This document shows, piece after piece, positions 11,717-25,000 of a stretch of DNA of 64,000 bases (position 1 is its first letter; each line of letters begins with the position of its first letter). The translations under genes and the position numbers were made by a program. The notes beneath the pieces are model-generated. The model had not been told where the DNA came from and did not search any database. It was given only the letters and a program-made list of their open reading frames with translations. Source of the stretch: Acanthochromis polyacanthus (Eukaryota; Chordata; Actinopteri; Pomacentridae); the NCBI RefSeq assembly GCF_021347895.1, contig NC_067135.1, positions 21,711,847 through 21,775,846 on the forward strand, written 5' to 3'.

Positions 11717-12460
11717 CTGTAGCACATAACCACACATACGCATGTTAGTAACTGCTCATTTGATACACCTCAATAATCTGTGTGATTAGTTTAAATCATT
11801 TGATTTTCAACTTGAACTGACACACATTTTGTTTGTTTTTGGTAAGGGAAAAATGTATTCACTGTATAATTTGTTCAGTTGGCTTTCAATTTAAATGTTT
11901 CTATTTTTATCTATATTTTGGGAAGAAAAAACGGTGAAAAGCAGGCTAAGAACATTCTTATTTTACTATCTATCTGTTCTTACTAATAGAGATTTTTTGT
12001 TTGTGGCTAGACATCATTCGGATGCATAAGGTCACAAAATCTGCTGAGAGCTATTTAACTCATTATTACAAACATCCTATTTGTCCTCAAATAAAAAAGG
12101 TTCATATCACCTAAGCTACATTCAGTTTGTGCATATTTAACTAAACAGATGTTCTGAGTAGAATAATGGACAAATCCGTATGGCTTGATCTTTGATTTTT
12201 TTTCCTTTCAAAATAAAATCCAGCAAACTAAATAGCTGTTTCCTTTTTTCCTTTTGCCGTTGTAAAACACATAGAAAATGTTTAAAGATTAAGAAATAAA
12301 CAAAATCAACAACTTCTGTTTTTGTTACCTTTTTTAATTCAATACTGAAGCCCGTTTGTTTTTATTTTGTGGCGAAACCATGGGGACTGTGGGGCGTGCA
12401 CGCGCATCGCCACTGAGGCGTGTATTCCTGCACTTCTCCACGGCACGCACTTAAGGCCCG
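11717..12460. other. intergenic, AT-rich
   Basis: No gene or repeat end recognised. Confidence 0.5.
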
Positions 12461-13040
12461 GTCACACCGCCCGAACTTTGCTGGAGCGTTCCTTGAACGG
12501 TGAAAAAAAATTCATCACCGCTCGTAACCGTTCACCACCGTTTAACAGAAGTTGGCCCCCGTTAAAGCAACGCCGTATACGCTCGGCCACCGCTGATGTT
12601 TCTGGAGGGGCCCTCCTACCGCTCCGAAAGTTTTGAGCTGCACAAAATATTGCGAGCGGTGAGGAAGGGGCAATTTTCCGCCCCAGCAAAGTTCACCCCC
12701 GCTCCACCAACGCCCAGTCAAAGTTTGGCACCGCTAGACGCAAGTTCGTGGACGCTTGGGTCCGCTAGGCCAACGCAGAAATCTTGAACCACCGCTGCTT
12801 CGCCAGCGTTGCCCGGGCGGCGATTAAACGTTGCACAAACTTCGGTGGAGCGGTTGTAAGCGTTTTACGAGCGGACACGGGGTTGCTGGAACGGTGTCGG
12901 GCGTTGAAGCAGCGATCCATGGCGGCGATGAACTTTGGTTTGGCGTTGGTATAGAGGTGTCGGAGCGGGACCAGAATTTGGCTATAAATACGGGGAGAAA
13001 TGGACCAGGAGCTCATTTGGAATCGAGCTGCCGCTGAGTT
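12461..13040. repeat. GC-rich segment with imperfect inverted similarity, possible MITE
   Basis: Begins with GGCCCGGTCACACCGCCCGA. The left part (ACCGCTCGTAACCGTTCACC) resembles the complement of the right part around 12840-12880. Composition contrasts sharply with the AT-rich flanks. No clear terminal repeats or target duplication, so identity is uncertain. Confidence 0.4.
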
Positions 13041-13540
13041 CAGACCTCATCTATATCGAATTTGTGAATGCGAATTTTAATATGCAACATATATCAATGT
13101 GTTTCCAGTAATTCCCTTTAAATATAATTACAAAAAACACCAACAAATATTGCAAATTCGGATTTTGTTTGTGGGATACTGTTATTTCTTATCAGTGGCT
13201 CAGCAGCACTGACGATGCTGAACCAAGAGGGCGCAGCATATCGTGCGCCCAGCAGTCGATGCGCACTGGCAGTTAGAAAACTGTAATTTGATAAAAGTTC
13301 TATCAGAAAGTCGCATGCCGGGACAGAAGGTGTATATTTTTTTAATGTAGGATTTGGAGTTTGATTGATTAAAGCGGAGCAACTGAATGCACAATGACGC
13401 ACATGCTTGGAGCCTTCAGGACGGAGATCGATTAAATTTTTTTAAACGGTACACTTCCATGCGCCGGAAATCCGGCACGGTGCCGGAAAACTTTAAGCCC
13501 TGAAGTAGGTTCGCTTGATACGTGCCACTCACTTGAAGAC

Positions 13541-13700
13541 TGAATCCCAAACCGCCCCCTACACACTATCCCTACACACTACCCCTCCGTTTGCGCGTTC
13601 CCGCGGAGGGTCCTCCATATTAAGGGCCGTCTCAAACTGCGTAGTGCGGAGGGGGAGTGGACTGTTCAGCCCTTAAATAGCGAGTCTGCATCGATGCTCA
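13541..13700. repeat. left copy of a repeat end (GAATCCCAAACCGCCCCCTA)
   Basis: TGAATCCCAAACCGCCCCC at 13541 recurs in inverted orientation at 27398-27422. The two may be the ends of one DNA element split by the L1, or two separate copies. Confidence 0.5.
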
Positions 13701-14696
13701 CTCTGGACAATTTTTTGAGGAAGTGCAACGTCGAAATGGAGGAGGAAACAACATATCGATGTAAGTTCCACATGCGTCCATTATTTATCCCACGCCTTTT
13801 TCACACTGACAGAACATCACAAAAAGAGTGGTGTAAAAAGATAAATCAAAAGAAACAAATCTTCTTCTCTGCTGACGTTTGATTTAATTGTGCACCCCCT
13901 GACACCTTAACATTTGAACACAACTGACAGAATTCATTTATTCATTCATTCATTTGTTGGATTTGAAATGCCAGATAATAGGATAGGAAAAAATGGCCAA
14001 GGTGACTCTCAGGAGCGGAGAGGAGGCTATGCTGTGACTCTCGCGAGACTGCCAGTGAGATTTCGGAATACAACATGGCGGCGCCCTGCTGCTGAAATAG
14101 AAATCACTAGTCTTAGCTCTTTCTCGAAACAAAATTAAATTTAATCACCGCATTACTTGCATTTAATTATTGATATTTCCTTACTCGAACTGCGGATTTG
14201 GAGCACCACCCACCGTGGAGGACCTCGAGCGATTTATCGACGGATATTTTTACAACTGCGTCATGGAAGACCCGAACCGCGACAATCCGTCTAAAAAGAG
14301 GAAAAACGATTCCTCAACTGATACTGACGACCTAGCTACAACGGACGGTTGATGTCCTGGAGTCCATAAATAAAAAATTAGATGTTCTCAGCGTCCTCCG
14401 CGACGAAATTCGAGACCTGAAGGTAAGTTTGGAGAACGCCTATCAACAGGTAAGTGAGCTTCAACTGGACAACGCGGAACTACGTTCTAACTTTTCCGCA
14501 GTTACAACCGAGCTGGAAACGATTAAAAGGGAGAATAAAGCGCTTAAAGAAACTGTACTGGATGTCCAATCCCGTAGTATGCGGGACAATTTAATATTTT
14601 CAGGAATCTCTGAAAGCACCACAGATAATCCAGAGACAGAAATTAAGAAATTTATGACAACGGCTTTAAAAATTCCCCAGGAAACGGTGAATAATA

Positions 14697-16331
<1,635 letters not shown>

Positions 16332-16635
16332 TATTTCCTTTCACCGCGTTCACAGATTTGGAGCCCGTAGAGGCAATAAATCCCGTCCTATTATCGCTAA
16401 ATTCGAACATTTTAAACAGAAAGAATTAGTTAAAAGTAAAGGACGGGAGCTTAAAGGGACCTCTTTCGGAATGAACGATCAATTCCCGAGAGAGATCAAC
16501 GAGCGGCGGAAGGTATTGTTTCCCATACTAAAGCAGAGCAGGCAGAAGGGTAAACGGTCTACTTTGGTTGTAGATAAACTTTATATCGACGGCCAACTGT
16601 ACCGGGACCCCAATACCACTCCCTGGCTGTTCTGA

Positions 16636-16691
16636 TCAGTATGGTGAAATGAAAGAGCTTTGTCTATTTACTTAAAAAATAATGTATATAT

Positions 16692-16724
<33 letters not shown>

Positions 16725-17121
16725 GTAGGTATGTATATATGTATATGTATTTAATCTCACTATGGCTACTTAGAATAATGGCTCACTGTTTTATGTTTGA
16801 CCCCCTTCTGTTTACCTTTTTGTCTACCTCCCCTCCCTCTGCTTCCCCTAACCACCTAAACTCACACCTCCCCTCTCCCCCCACACAAACTCCCTATGTA
16901 AATCTTATGTGTGTTATATATGTCGAGGCACCAGTGTTCTTTGTTTTTTTGTGCTCACGTTTGACATGTTTTACAGTCTTGTTATCCACACCCATCATAG
17001 ATTTAAACCCTGCTATACACTCATCCAACGTTATCAGTAGACTGAGTTTATTTCATAACATGCCAATATTAGTAAGCTGCTCACATAGCTATACATCCAA
17101 GGCTGAATTTAAACAGTCTAT
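16636..17121 (+). other. L1 inter-ORF spacer with TG/TA microsatellite
   Basis: Stretch between the ORF1 stop and the ORF2 start. 16690-16752 is a TG/TA simple repeat; the remainder is pyrimidine-rich and non-coding as far as I can see. Confidence 0.6.
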
Positions 17122-19947
17122 ATGCATAAACTAACTCTGGTCTCCTGGAATGTGTGTGGCACTCGCTCACAGGCAAAAAGAATAAAAATCTTAGACCATT
17201 TTTCAAAATTAAAAGCAAACATTTGTCTCCTACAAGAAACCCATCTACAAAAATCTGAAGAAAAATTACTTACTGGCATGAATTTCAATCAGGTTTATTC
17301 TGCCTCTTATAACAGTAGACAAAGAGGAGTCTCTATACTTATTCATAAGAGGCTACTCTTCACTTTAAATTACATAATAGTTGACTCAGAAGGCAGATAC
17401 ATTATTATCCAGGCAACTATATTCAATAAAGAATATACGATTGGGAATTTGTACGCCCCTGATAATGATGATCCGGCCTTTTTTCATTCATTTTTTCTCT
17501 CAACTATCTGACTTAACAGCAAATTCAACTGTTATCATTGGAGGAGACTTCAACACAGTCCTAAATCCATTAGTAGATCGCTCCAATAACACAACACGTA
17601 CAAGGCAATCTCAATCTGCTAAAGTAATAGAGGAATATATGGATGATTTTGGCCTTGGCGACAGCTGGAGACTAAAAAATCCAACAAAGAAGGAATTCAC
17701 CTTCCATTCCTCGGTGCATCGATCATTTTCAAGAATTGATTTTTTTCTTACAAATAATTCTATTGCTGAGAAAACTTCTACAAGAATACACCCCATTATT
17801 ATCAGTGACCATGCACCAGTCTCCCTCTCCTTACAAACTGACCTCACCTTTAAACCACCTCCGACATGGCGTTTTAACATCTCACTGTTAAAAGATGAAG
17901 AGTTCGATAAGATCATAAGGAGAGAGTGGGCAGACTATCTGGAAATGAATGACTCCCCAAACTCATCTCCATCTTTACTCTGGGAAGCAGGGAAAGCAGT
18001 ACTTAGAGGTAAAATTATATCATATTCATCGTATAAAAAGAAACAAGATCAAAAATTAGAAAAAGATCTGGAAGATAAAATTAAACAACTAACTGATGAA
18101 TATACAACAAACCCAAATAATCAAATATGGACTGAATTACAAAATACAAAAATACAGCTAGATGATATGTTATCCAAAAGGACAGAGTTCATAATACAAC
18201 AATTGTGATACAACAACTTTGAGCATAATAACAAATCAGGTAAATTTCTTGCAAACCAACTCCAACGCAATCGGGAAAAATCTCTCATAACAGCGATAAA
18301 AGGGACAACTGGTGAGTATACGCAATCGCCAGAAGAAATTAATCATATTTTCTACAATTATTATTCGAATCTGTATTCAGAAAATAACAAACCCAACCCT
18401 GAGCATATCGAGGCATTTCTCAGTAGTTTAAATATGCCTCAGTTATCTACTGAACATAAAAATATCCCAGATGCTCCACTGTCCATAAATGAGCTGTCCA
18501 GTGCTCTAGACAGTATGCCTAATGGTAAGGCACCAGGTCCAGACGGTTTTCCGGCCGAATTTCTGAAACATTTCTGGTCAACGCTGGCTCCACTGTTTTT
18601 TAGATTAGTAACAGAAATTAAAACCAGTGGTCACATATGGCCTCACATGAACACAGCAGCAATTAAACTTTTATTAAAACCAGATAAAGACCCGACCCTT
18701 CCGTCAAGTTATCGCCCGATATCACTAATTAACACCGACATTAAAATTATTGCAAAGGCCTTGGCATCTAGACTAGAGACAGTAATTTCGACAATTATAC
18801 ATAATGATCAAACCGGCTTTATTAAAGGTCAACACTCTACCAACAACGTAAGAAGGCTCTTAAATTTGATTAACATGTCACAGCGGCAGGACAAAAAGGC
18901 AGTTATTATATTGTTGGATGCAGAAAAAGCCTTTGACAAAGTTAACTGGTCCTTCCTCTTTGCTGTTTTAAATAAGCTTGGCTTTGGAGAGTCATTTATT
19001 CACTGGGTATCAGCACTATATGATTCTCCTAAAGCTACTGTCACCACTAATGGAATCGCCTCAAAGACTTTCACCTTACAGAGAGGCACCAGACAGGGCT
19101 GTCCACTCTCTCCTTTGTTATTTGCGATATTCATTGAGCCGTTGGCAACAGATGTGGGCCAGGATGTCAGGATCCAAGGAATCTGCTCTGGGGCAACAGA
19201 ACACAAAATTAATTTATACGCAGATGATATATTACTTTATTTAGAAGAACCAGCTATTTCATTAAGGGAAGTATTTAATTTAATAACTAAATTTTCAGAG
19301 TTATCAGATTATTCCATAAATTGGACAAAATCAACATTACTTCCGATCACAGAAAATTCATGGAATCCTGCAGACCAGGACCCTCACTACTCTTTCCCTA
19401 CAGGCAACTTAAAATACTTAGGCATAAAAATTTCACCTAAATTATCTGAATTAGCTCACTTAAATTTTTCCCCATTACTGGATAACATCATCAATGACCT
19501 ACAGCGCTGGAACAATCTCCCTATATCTCTTATGGGACGAATAGCTACTATCAAAATGAAAATCCTACCAAAAATAAATTACTTCTTTGCAATGATTCCA
19601 TTCAAACCAACGTCCAACTGGTTCCAGTCGCTGGACTCGGCTATCACAAAATTTTAATGGAATAATGAAAAAGCAAAAATCAGTCTATCTACTCTTCAGA
19701 AAAGTAAAGCCGAAGGAGGTCTAGAAGCACCAAATTTTATGCATTATTATTTAGCTAACCAGCTACAATATCTTATTCTATGGAAACAACCTACCGTAGA
19801 TGCCAACTGTTGGTTAGAATTAGGACAGAAGGATTGCAATAGCATCAAACTTTCAGACACACTCTTTATTACAAGATCCATCAAACAACATAACTGTTTT
19901 AAAAACCCAATGATTTCCTCCACCTTGACCGCTTGGTGGAAGGCATT

Positions 19948-20685
19948 TGTCACTGTTCCGCTCCTCTGTCCTGTCTGTCTGTCTGTCTGGTTGTCTCCCA
20001 TCCGCTCCTCTGCCCTGTCTCCATCTGGTTGTCTCCCATCCGCTCCTCTGCCCTGTTTGTCTGGTTGTCTCCCATCCGCTCCTCTGCCCTGTCTTTCCCC
20101 TGCAGCTCGGTGCCTGAGTGGAGTCTCGCTTCTCAAGCTGACTCCACTCAGGCAATCAACTATCTCCATGGCTCCCGGACAGCTGACGATCATTCACTAA
20201 CGACTCACCTCTGCAATAAGTACCGGCTCAGCCTTCCACTCCCTGCCAGAGTGTTAACCAAGAACCACGCAGTTCGGTTTGCTCTCCAGCCTTTTGCATT
20301 ATCTGTTTGAGTTTCTACCCTGTTTTTCTCACATTTGTTTTCTCCTGCCTCCACTCAGTCAGCTGTCCGGGATCCCCCGCCATCCTCCTTCCGCTCCGGC
20401 TCTCCCCCAGACCAGCCTTCACCGGTTTCCCCATCCTGGACCCCCCACTCCTGCCTGGACCCCCCACTCCTGCCTGGACCCCCCACTCCTGCCTGGACCC
20501 CCCACTCCTGCCTGGACCCCCCACTCCTGTCTGGACCCCCCACTCCTGCCTGGACCCCCACTCCTGCACCCTGGTTTTCCCCCACCTAGCCACCATTACT
20601 CACCCCTGCACAATAAAACACTTTCTCCTCAACCAGCCTTGGTAGTGTGGCTCTCTGCTCGGGTCCACCAGCTCAGATCGTGACA
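19948..20685 (+). repeat. 5' LTR (738 bp)
   Basis: TG...CA ends. Contains about 3 copies of a ~38-bp unit (TGGTTGTCTCCCATCCGCTC core, 19985-20095) and about 7 copies of a ~20-bp unit (CCCCCCACTCCTGCCTGGA core, 20440-20570). Between these arrays its sequence (for example ACGATCATTCACTAACGACT) is almost identical to the 3' LTR. An AATAAA at about 20613-20618 could be its poly(A) signal. Confidence 0.88.
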
Positions 20686-23148
20686 GAACACTCTGGCCAC
20701 TAACGGACCCGGAGAGCCCACTACCAGGGTTTGGACCAACGCTCTCCCCTCACAGTCTCTGCCAACCCCGCAACCGGATTCCTTCTGCTCTGCCCCTCAC
20801 CTCATCTCCTGATCCTACAGTTCCCATGGCAGGTTATGACGCATCCTCTCCCTTCTGGGGAACCCGTTTGGCAATAAAACTGCCTTCCAAGAGGCACCAT
20901 GGTTCCCTGGGTTCTGCCTCAGCGAGACCGCACTCCGGCCCTCCGTCTCCAGTCCACACGGGAGCCATCCTTCTGACCTCTGCTCCCCAGGACCGGACCC
21001 CGACCTCTGCTCCCCAGGACCGGACCCCGACCTCTGCTCCCCAGGACCGGACCCCGACCTCTGCTCCCCAGGACCGGACCCCGACCCCTGCTCCCCAGGA
21101 CCGGACCCCGACCCCTGCTCCCCAGAACCCGACCCCGACCCCTGCTCCCCAGAACCGGACCCCGACCCCGACCTCTGCTCCCCAGAACCGGACCCCGACC
21201 CCGACCTCTGCTCCCCAGAACCGGACCCCGACCCCGACCTCTGCTCCCCAGAACCGGACCCCGACCCCGACCTCTGCTCCCCAGAACCGGACCCCGACCC
21301 CGACCTCTGCTCCCCAGAACCGGACCCCGACCCCGACCTCTGCTCCCCAGAACCGGACCCCGACCCCGACCTCTGCTCCCCAGAACCGGACCCCGACCCC
21401 GACCTCTGCTCCCCAGAACCGGACCCCGACCCCGACCTCTGCTCCCCAGAACCGGACCCAGACCCCGATTCCACCAACGGAGGACCCTGACACCCTGCCC
21501 TGGACCCAGGGCTCCTCCCTTGTAGTTCTCTTCTCCTGATTGGAGAACAGCATATACTTTTATGCATTACGCGATCTACATGACGAGTGGAGGAAAGATC
21601 CCAGGGAGGAGACTGTGGTCCGGGGCCTTCGACTGGCGGTTCAGCGACCTGGTCTGATAAATTATCTACCCGACTACATTCAGCAGTTCCTGGACAGCCC
21701 CGTCACACTTCCCCATGGCAGCCACTCATCTCCTGCCCCCGCGGTGGTCGACGCACCGCCTCCAGCCCCCGCGGTGGTCGACGCACCGCCTCCAGCCCCC
21801 GCGGTGGTCGACGCACCGCCTCCGGCCCCCAGGACTTCGGCTGCCTTCAAAAGGCTTAAGGCCTCCCCTCCGCCCCCGGAGGGGCCCACCGGACCCGGCT
21901 CCGCCCCCGGAGGGGCCCACCGGACCCGGCTCCGCCCCCGGAGGGGCCCACCGGACCCGGCTCCGCCCCCGGGCCGTCCGCCGGAGCGGCCCCCTTTGTC
22001 TGTAAAGCTCCTGCCTGCCCGGTCCCTGGACCGTCCTCCTGGACGATCCACCCCGTCTGTCCAGTTTTCAGGCCACCCTCTGAAGCAGGCCCTCCGCCCA
22101 CCGGAATGGACCCTCCGGCCCACTCATCCCCAGCCAGTCCGACCTACGGTCCGCCCGCCGGAACGGACCCTCTGGCCCGTCCATCCCCGGCCTGTCCGAC
22201 CTACGGTCCGCCCGCCGGAACGGACCCTCCGCCCACCGGAACGGACCCTCTGGCCCGTCCATCCCCGGCCTGTCCAGCCTACGGTCCGTCCTCCGGAGCG
22301 GACCCTCCGCCCTGTCCATCCCCGGCCTGTCCGTCCTCCGGAGCGGACCCTCCGCCCTGTCCATTCCTGGCCAGTTCTGCCTTCGGGCCGACCCCCGGAG
22401 CTACTGTCTGGCCAGCCCAGTCCCCGTCCTGCCCTGCTCTCAGTTCAGTCCGGTCCAGTCCCCGTCCTGCCCTGCTCTCAGTTCAGTCCGGTCCAGTCCC
22501 CGTCCTGCCCAGCTCTCAGTTCAGTCCGGTCCAGTGCTCAGCTCGGTCTCAGTCCTCAGCTTCGCTCAGCTCGGTCTCAGTCCTCAGCTTCGCTCAGCTC
22601 GGTCTCAGTCCTCAGCTTCGCTCAGCTCGGTCTCAGTCCTCAGCTTCGCTCAGCTCGGTCTCAGTCCTCAGCTTCGCTCAGCTCGGTCTCAGTCCTCAGC
22701 TTCGCTCAGCTCGGTCTCAGTCCTCAGCTTCGCTCAGCTCGGTCTCAGTCCTCAGCTTCGCTCAGCTCGGTCTCAGTCCTCAGCTTCGCTCAGCTCGGTC
22801 TCAGTCCTCAGCTTCGCTCAGCTCGGTCTCAGTCCTCAGCTTCGCTCAGCTCAGTCTCAGTCCTCAGCTTCGCTCAGTCTCAGTCCAGTCCTGCTCTCAG
22901 TTCAGTTCAGTCCAGTCCTGCCCTGCCCTCAGCTCCACTCAGTTCAGTCCAGTCTTAGTTCAGTCCCTCTCCCATTTCTCTCCCTCCTGTCTGTTCCCCT
23001 TGTTTTCTGCCCTTCCTGTCCTTTTGGTCCCTTCTGTTCCGTCTGGTCCCTGTGTCTGTATGCGTGTCTGTCTGCTCCTTGGTTGCCCCGGTAGGTTTGG
23101 TTGGGTCCATGGGGCGCCGGGAGGCGCCCGTTGAGGGGGGGGGGGTAC
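20686..23148 (+). other. interior of the LTR element, successive tandem repeats, no pol
   Basis: Five different short tandem arrays follow one another: about 27-33 bp (CTGCTCCCCAGAACCGGACC, 20990-21465), 30 bp x3 (GCGGTGGTCGACGCACCGCC, 21735-21825), ~31 bp x3 (GGAGGGGCCCACCGGACCC, 21880-21965), an imperfect Pro-rich array (22080-22370) and 28 bp x ~12 (CTTCGCTCAGCTCGGTCTCA, 22530-22875). Because unit lengths are often multiples of three, long low-complexity frames result on both strands. One non-repetitive stretch (from 21540; MENSIYFYALRDLHDEWRKD, QQFLDSPVT) might be a gag-like remnant; I do not recognise it. Confidence 0.75.
23133..23145 (+). promoter_or_regulatory. polypurine tract of the LTR element
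   Basis: GA followed by a run of G immediately upstream of the 3' LTR (separated by TAC), the expected position for plus-strand priming. Confidence 0.75.
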
Positions 23149-24047
23149 TGTCACTGTTCCACTCCTCTGTCCTGTCTGGTTGTCTCCCATCCGCTCCTCT
23201 GCCCTGTCTCCGTCTGGTTGTCTCCCATCCGCTCCTCTGCCCTGTCTCCGTCTGGTTGTCTCCCATCCGCTCCTCTGCCCTGTCTCCGTCTGGTTGTCTC
23301 CCATCCGCTCCTCTGCCCTGTCTCCGTCTGGTTGTCTCCCATCCGCTCCTCTGCCCTGTCTCCGTCTGGTTGTCTCCCATCCGCTCCTCTGCCCTGTCTC
23401 CGTCTGGTTGTCTCCCATCCGCTCCTCTGCCCTGTCTCCGTCTGGTTGTCTCCCATCCGCTCCTCTGCCCTGTCTCCGTCTGGTTGTCTCCCATCCGCTC
23501 CTCTGCCCTGTCTCCGTCTGGTTGTCTCCCATCCACTCCTCTGCCCTGTCTTTCCCCTGCAGCTCGGTGCCTGAGTGGAGTCTCGCTTCTCAAGCTGACT
23601 CCACTCAGGCAATCAACTATCTCCATGGCTCCCGGACAGCTGACGATCATTCACTAACGACTCACCTCTGCAATAAGTACCGGCTCAGCCTTCCACTCCC
23701 TGCCAGAGTGTTAACCAAGAACCACGCAGTTCGGTTTGCTCTCCAGCCTTTTGCATTATCTGTTTGAGTTTCTACCCTGTTTTTCTCACATTTGTTTTCT
23801 CCTGCCTCCACTCAGTCAGCTGTCCGGGATCCCCCGCCATCCTCCTTCCGCTCCGGCTCTCCCCCAGACCAGCCTTCACCGGTTTCCCCATCCTGGACCC
23901 CCCACTCCTGCCTGGACCCCCACTCCTGCACCCTGGTTTTCCCCCACCTAGCCACCATTACTCACCCCCACACAATAAAACACTTTCTCCTCAACCAGCC
24001 TTGGTAGTGTGGCTCTCTGCTCGGGTCCACCAGCTCAGATCGTGACA
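23149..24047 (+). repeat. 3' LTR (899 bp)
   Basis: Same ends as the 5' LTR but about 10 copies of the ~38-bp unit (23174-23553) and only about 2 copies of the ~20-bp unit (23893-23930). The length difference between the LTRs is explained by these two arrays. Confidence 0.88.
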
Positions 24048-25000
24048 GCATTAGAAATTGCAAACTCTAAATTGGAGCCCTGTAAGTTTTCTCCCATTTG
24101 GTACAACCCTGATTTTCAAGTTAACAATCAGCCGCTCCATTTAGCTGTTTGGGAGCAGAATGGAATCACACATCTCCACCACCTCTTTTCAGATAATACG
24201 TTCATGTCATATACAAACTTGCTTCAAAAATACAAAATAAAAAACGGGAATTTTTTACATTATCTTCAAGTTAAAAATATTAAAAGAATCCCAACACTTC
24301 AAAGCACGCTCCGGCCGCCGGCATTAGCTGAAGCAATCATAAAGCTTTCTCCAACAACAACTAAAACCCTCTCTAAAATATATAAGTTACTCTTAAGCAC
24401 TGATACAATACATTTACCTATCTCTAAATGGGAGTCAGATCTATCTATATCTCCGGAACCAGACTTCTGGACTCAAATTTGCGATAATGCATTTGAAATG
24501 ACAAAATACACAAACTTACAACTCATCCAATACAAAATCCTCCATAGAACACATATATTACTCAATATATGATGAACAAAATGGGATTCTCCGACTCCGA
24601 CATCTGTCTCCAGTGCTCCCAGAACACTGCTGATACTTATTTTCATGCTCTATGGCTGTGCACCCCCGTAAAAAAATTCTGGACCAACGTCTCAGATAAA
24701 CTTTCCGCTATCTTAAACTGCAGGATTCCTCTATCTCCAAGTCTGTGTTTACTCGGCGACTTAACGGACCTACCACGCAAACAATCTCAATCCTTACTTG
24801 TAGCCCTCGCCATTGCCAAAAAAACAATCCTTGTTAACTGGAAAAATAAGCAATCTCTGAACATTAATCTCTGGTTGAACCTCCTAATAAATCACATTTC
24901 AATGGAGAAAATCTCTGCTTCAAATAAAAATCAGTTGTTAAATTTTATACAAACATGGTCACCGTATGTTAACTCCCTTAACTTAAACCTGGTAACCTGA

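Larger units (their letters stand above)
19948..24047 (+). mobile_element. non-autonomous LTR retrotransposon with VNTR-bearing LTRs, inserted in L1 ORF2
   Basis: Starts TGTCACTGTTCC and ends AGATCGTGACA, flanked by the 5-bp duplication GCATT (19943-19947, 24048-24052). Two direct LTRs (19948-20685 and 23149-24047) bound a 2.46-kb interior. A G-run polypurine tract sits just before the 3' LTR. No protease, reverse transcriptase, RNase H or integrase motif is visible inside. It therefore looks like a TRIM/LARD-type element mobilised in trans, perhaps by a gypsy-type relative (inference from the polypurine tract and TG/CA ends). Confidence 0.88.
17122..25000 (+). pseudogene. L1 ORF2 (endonuclease-reverse transcriptase), broken
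   Basis: From ATG 17122 (MHKLTLVSWNVCGTRSQAKR) the AP-endonuclease motifs appear in order: ICLLQETH, RGVSILIH, GNLYAP, VIIGGDFN, FSRIDFFL and IISDHAPV. The reverse transcriptase follows: YRPISLINTD, DAEKAFDKVNW, GTRQGCPLSPLL, the catalytic LYADDILLYL and LKYLGI. The C-terminus has CLQCSQNT with FHALWLC. Breaks: a frameshift near 17500, TGA at 18206, TAA at 19655, the LTR-element insertion at 19948-24047, and a stop/frameshift at 24570. It nicks target DNA and primes reverse transcription in active relatives; this copy cannot. Confidence 0.93.

Noticed and set aside
20826..23767. Several open frames of 150-470 codons rich in Pro, Ser, Gly or Arg on both strands
   Set aside because: They arise from in-phase tandem arrays in the LTR element, overlap in many frames and show no complex domain.
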